This document shows positions 13,833 to 13,905 of a stretch of DNA of 13,905 bases, one piece after another. Source of the DNA: JBDHRG01 sp039807445 (GTDB lineage: Bacteria; Pseudomonadota; Gammaproteobacteria; Competibacterales; Competibacteraceae); NCBI GenBank assembly GCA_039807445.1, contig JBDHRG010000109.1:1-13905 (forward strand), in the 5' to 3' direction. Each line of letters opens with the position of its first letter. Within the stretch, counting starts at the first letter, position 1. The notes beneath the pieces were generated by a model. It made no database searches. It was not told where the DNA came from and saw only the letters and a list, made by a program, of their open reading frames with translations. A program made the translations under genes and the position numbers.

Positions 13833-13905
13833 AGCCTGGCGGTGACCTACGTTCACATGGGGAGGCCCCACACTATCATCGGCGCAGGCGCGTTTCACGT
13901 CCGAG
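13833..13905 (-). rRNA. rrf: 5S ribosomal RNA, 3' part, 5' end outside window
   Basis: Read on the minus strand, the last 73 bases match the 3' two-thirds of proteobacterial 5S rRNA. GTGAAACGC, GCGCCGATGATAGTGTGGGG and CCTCCCCATG are recognisable, then GTAGGTCACCGCCAGGCT at the 3' end. A complete 5S is about 115-120 bases, so about 40-45 bases of the 5' part lie past the right edge. The 3' end at about 13833 is set by the terminal CCAGGCT stem and may be off by a few bases. The 23S and 16S genes should lie further right on the same strand, transcribed towards this window. Confidence 0.9.

Noticed and set aside
1..13905. CRISPR array, tRNA genes, insertion sequence or phage genes
   Set aside because: No regularly spaced direct repeats, cloverleaf patterns, transposase motifs or phage proteins were seen by eye; the content is core chromosomal.

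Overview
The window is GC-rich, densely packed proteobacterial chromosome. A Pseudomonas-type HemB, an Escherichia-type GshA, a long-form glyceraldehyde-3-phosphate dehydrogenase (GAPDH), a DUF349 repeat protein and a proteobacterial 5S rRNA end together suggest a gammaproteobacterium. A betaproteobacterium cannot be excluded. No phage, transposon, CRISPR array, toxin system or other clear sign of recent transfer was seen. Nearly everything is core metabolism, and no obvious new multi-gene defence-like system is present.

Layout. The left edge (3-1057, +) holds the end of a Pro/Ala-rich protein overlapping a small predicted lipoprotein gene. Convergent to these is a minus-strand pair, hemB then aroE (3008 to 1067), for tetrapyrrole and aromatic precursor synthesis. 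Divergent from hemB is a tight plus-strand operon (3223-6149): a fatty acid hydroxylase/sterol desaturase-family membrane enzyme, a VTT/TVP38 (DedA-like) membrane protein and a mercuric-reductase-like flavoprotein. The first two overlap by 4 bp and the third starts 3 bp after the second. A large HEAT plus DUF349 repeat protein follows (6282-8921, +), convergent with gshA (10592 to 8979, -).

The roughly 200-bp region at 10593-10792 separates gshA from the divergent long-form gap gene (10793-12241, +). It carries facing TACAAT -10 boxes that form an inverted repeat, and a perfect palindrome filling the -35/-10 spacer of the gap-side promoter. A strong bidirectional terminator separates gap from convergent dacB (13721 to 12297, -). 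Upstream of dacB lie an rRNA operon terminator and the 3' part of a 5S rRNA gene (-) running off the right edge.

The least explained signal is a set of three intergenic hairpins (near 1906-1970, 6175-6230 and 8939-8991). Each has 10-11 bp arms, a loop of about 28-33 nt and arms with traces of 7-nt periodicity, although the heptad sequence differs between sites. They look like members of a dispersed heptad-repeat stem-loop class. The other main candidates are the nested palindromes at the gshA/gap promoters and the desaturase-VTT-flavoprotein operon.
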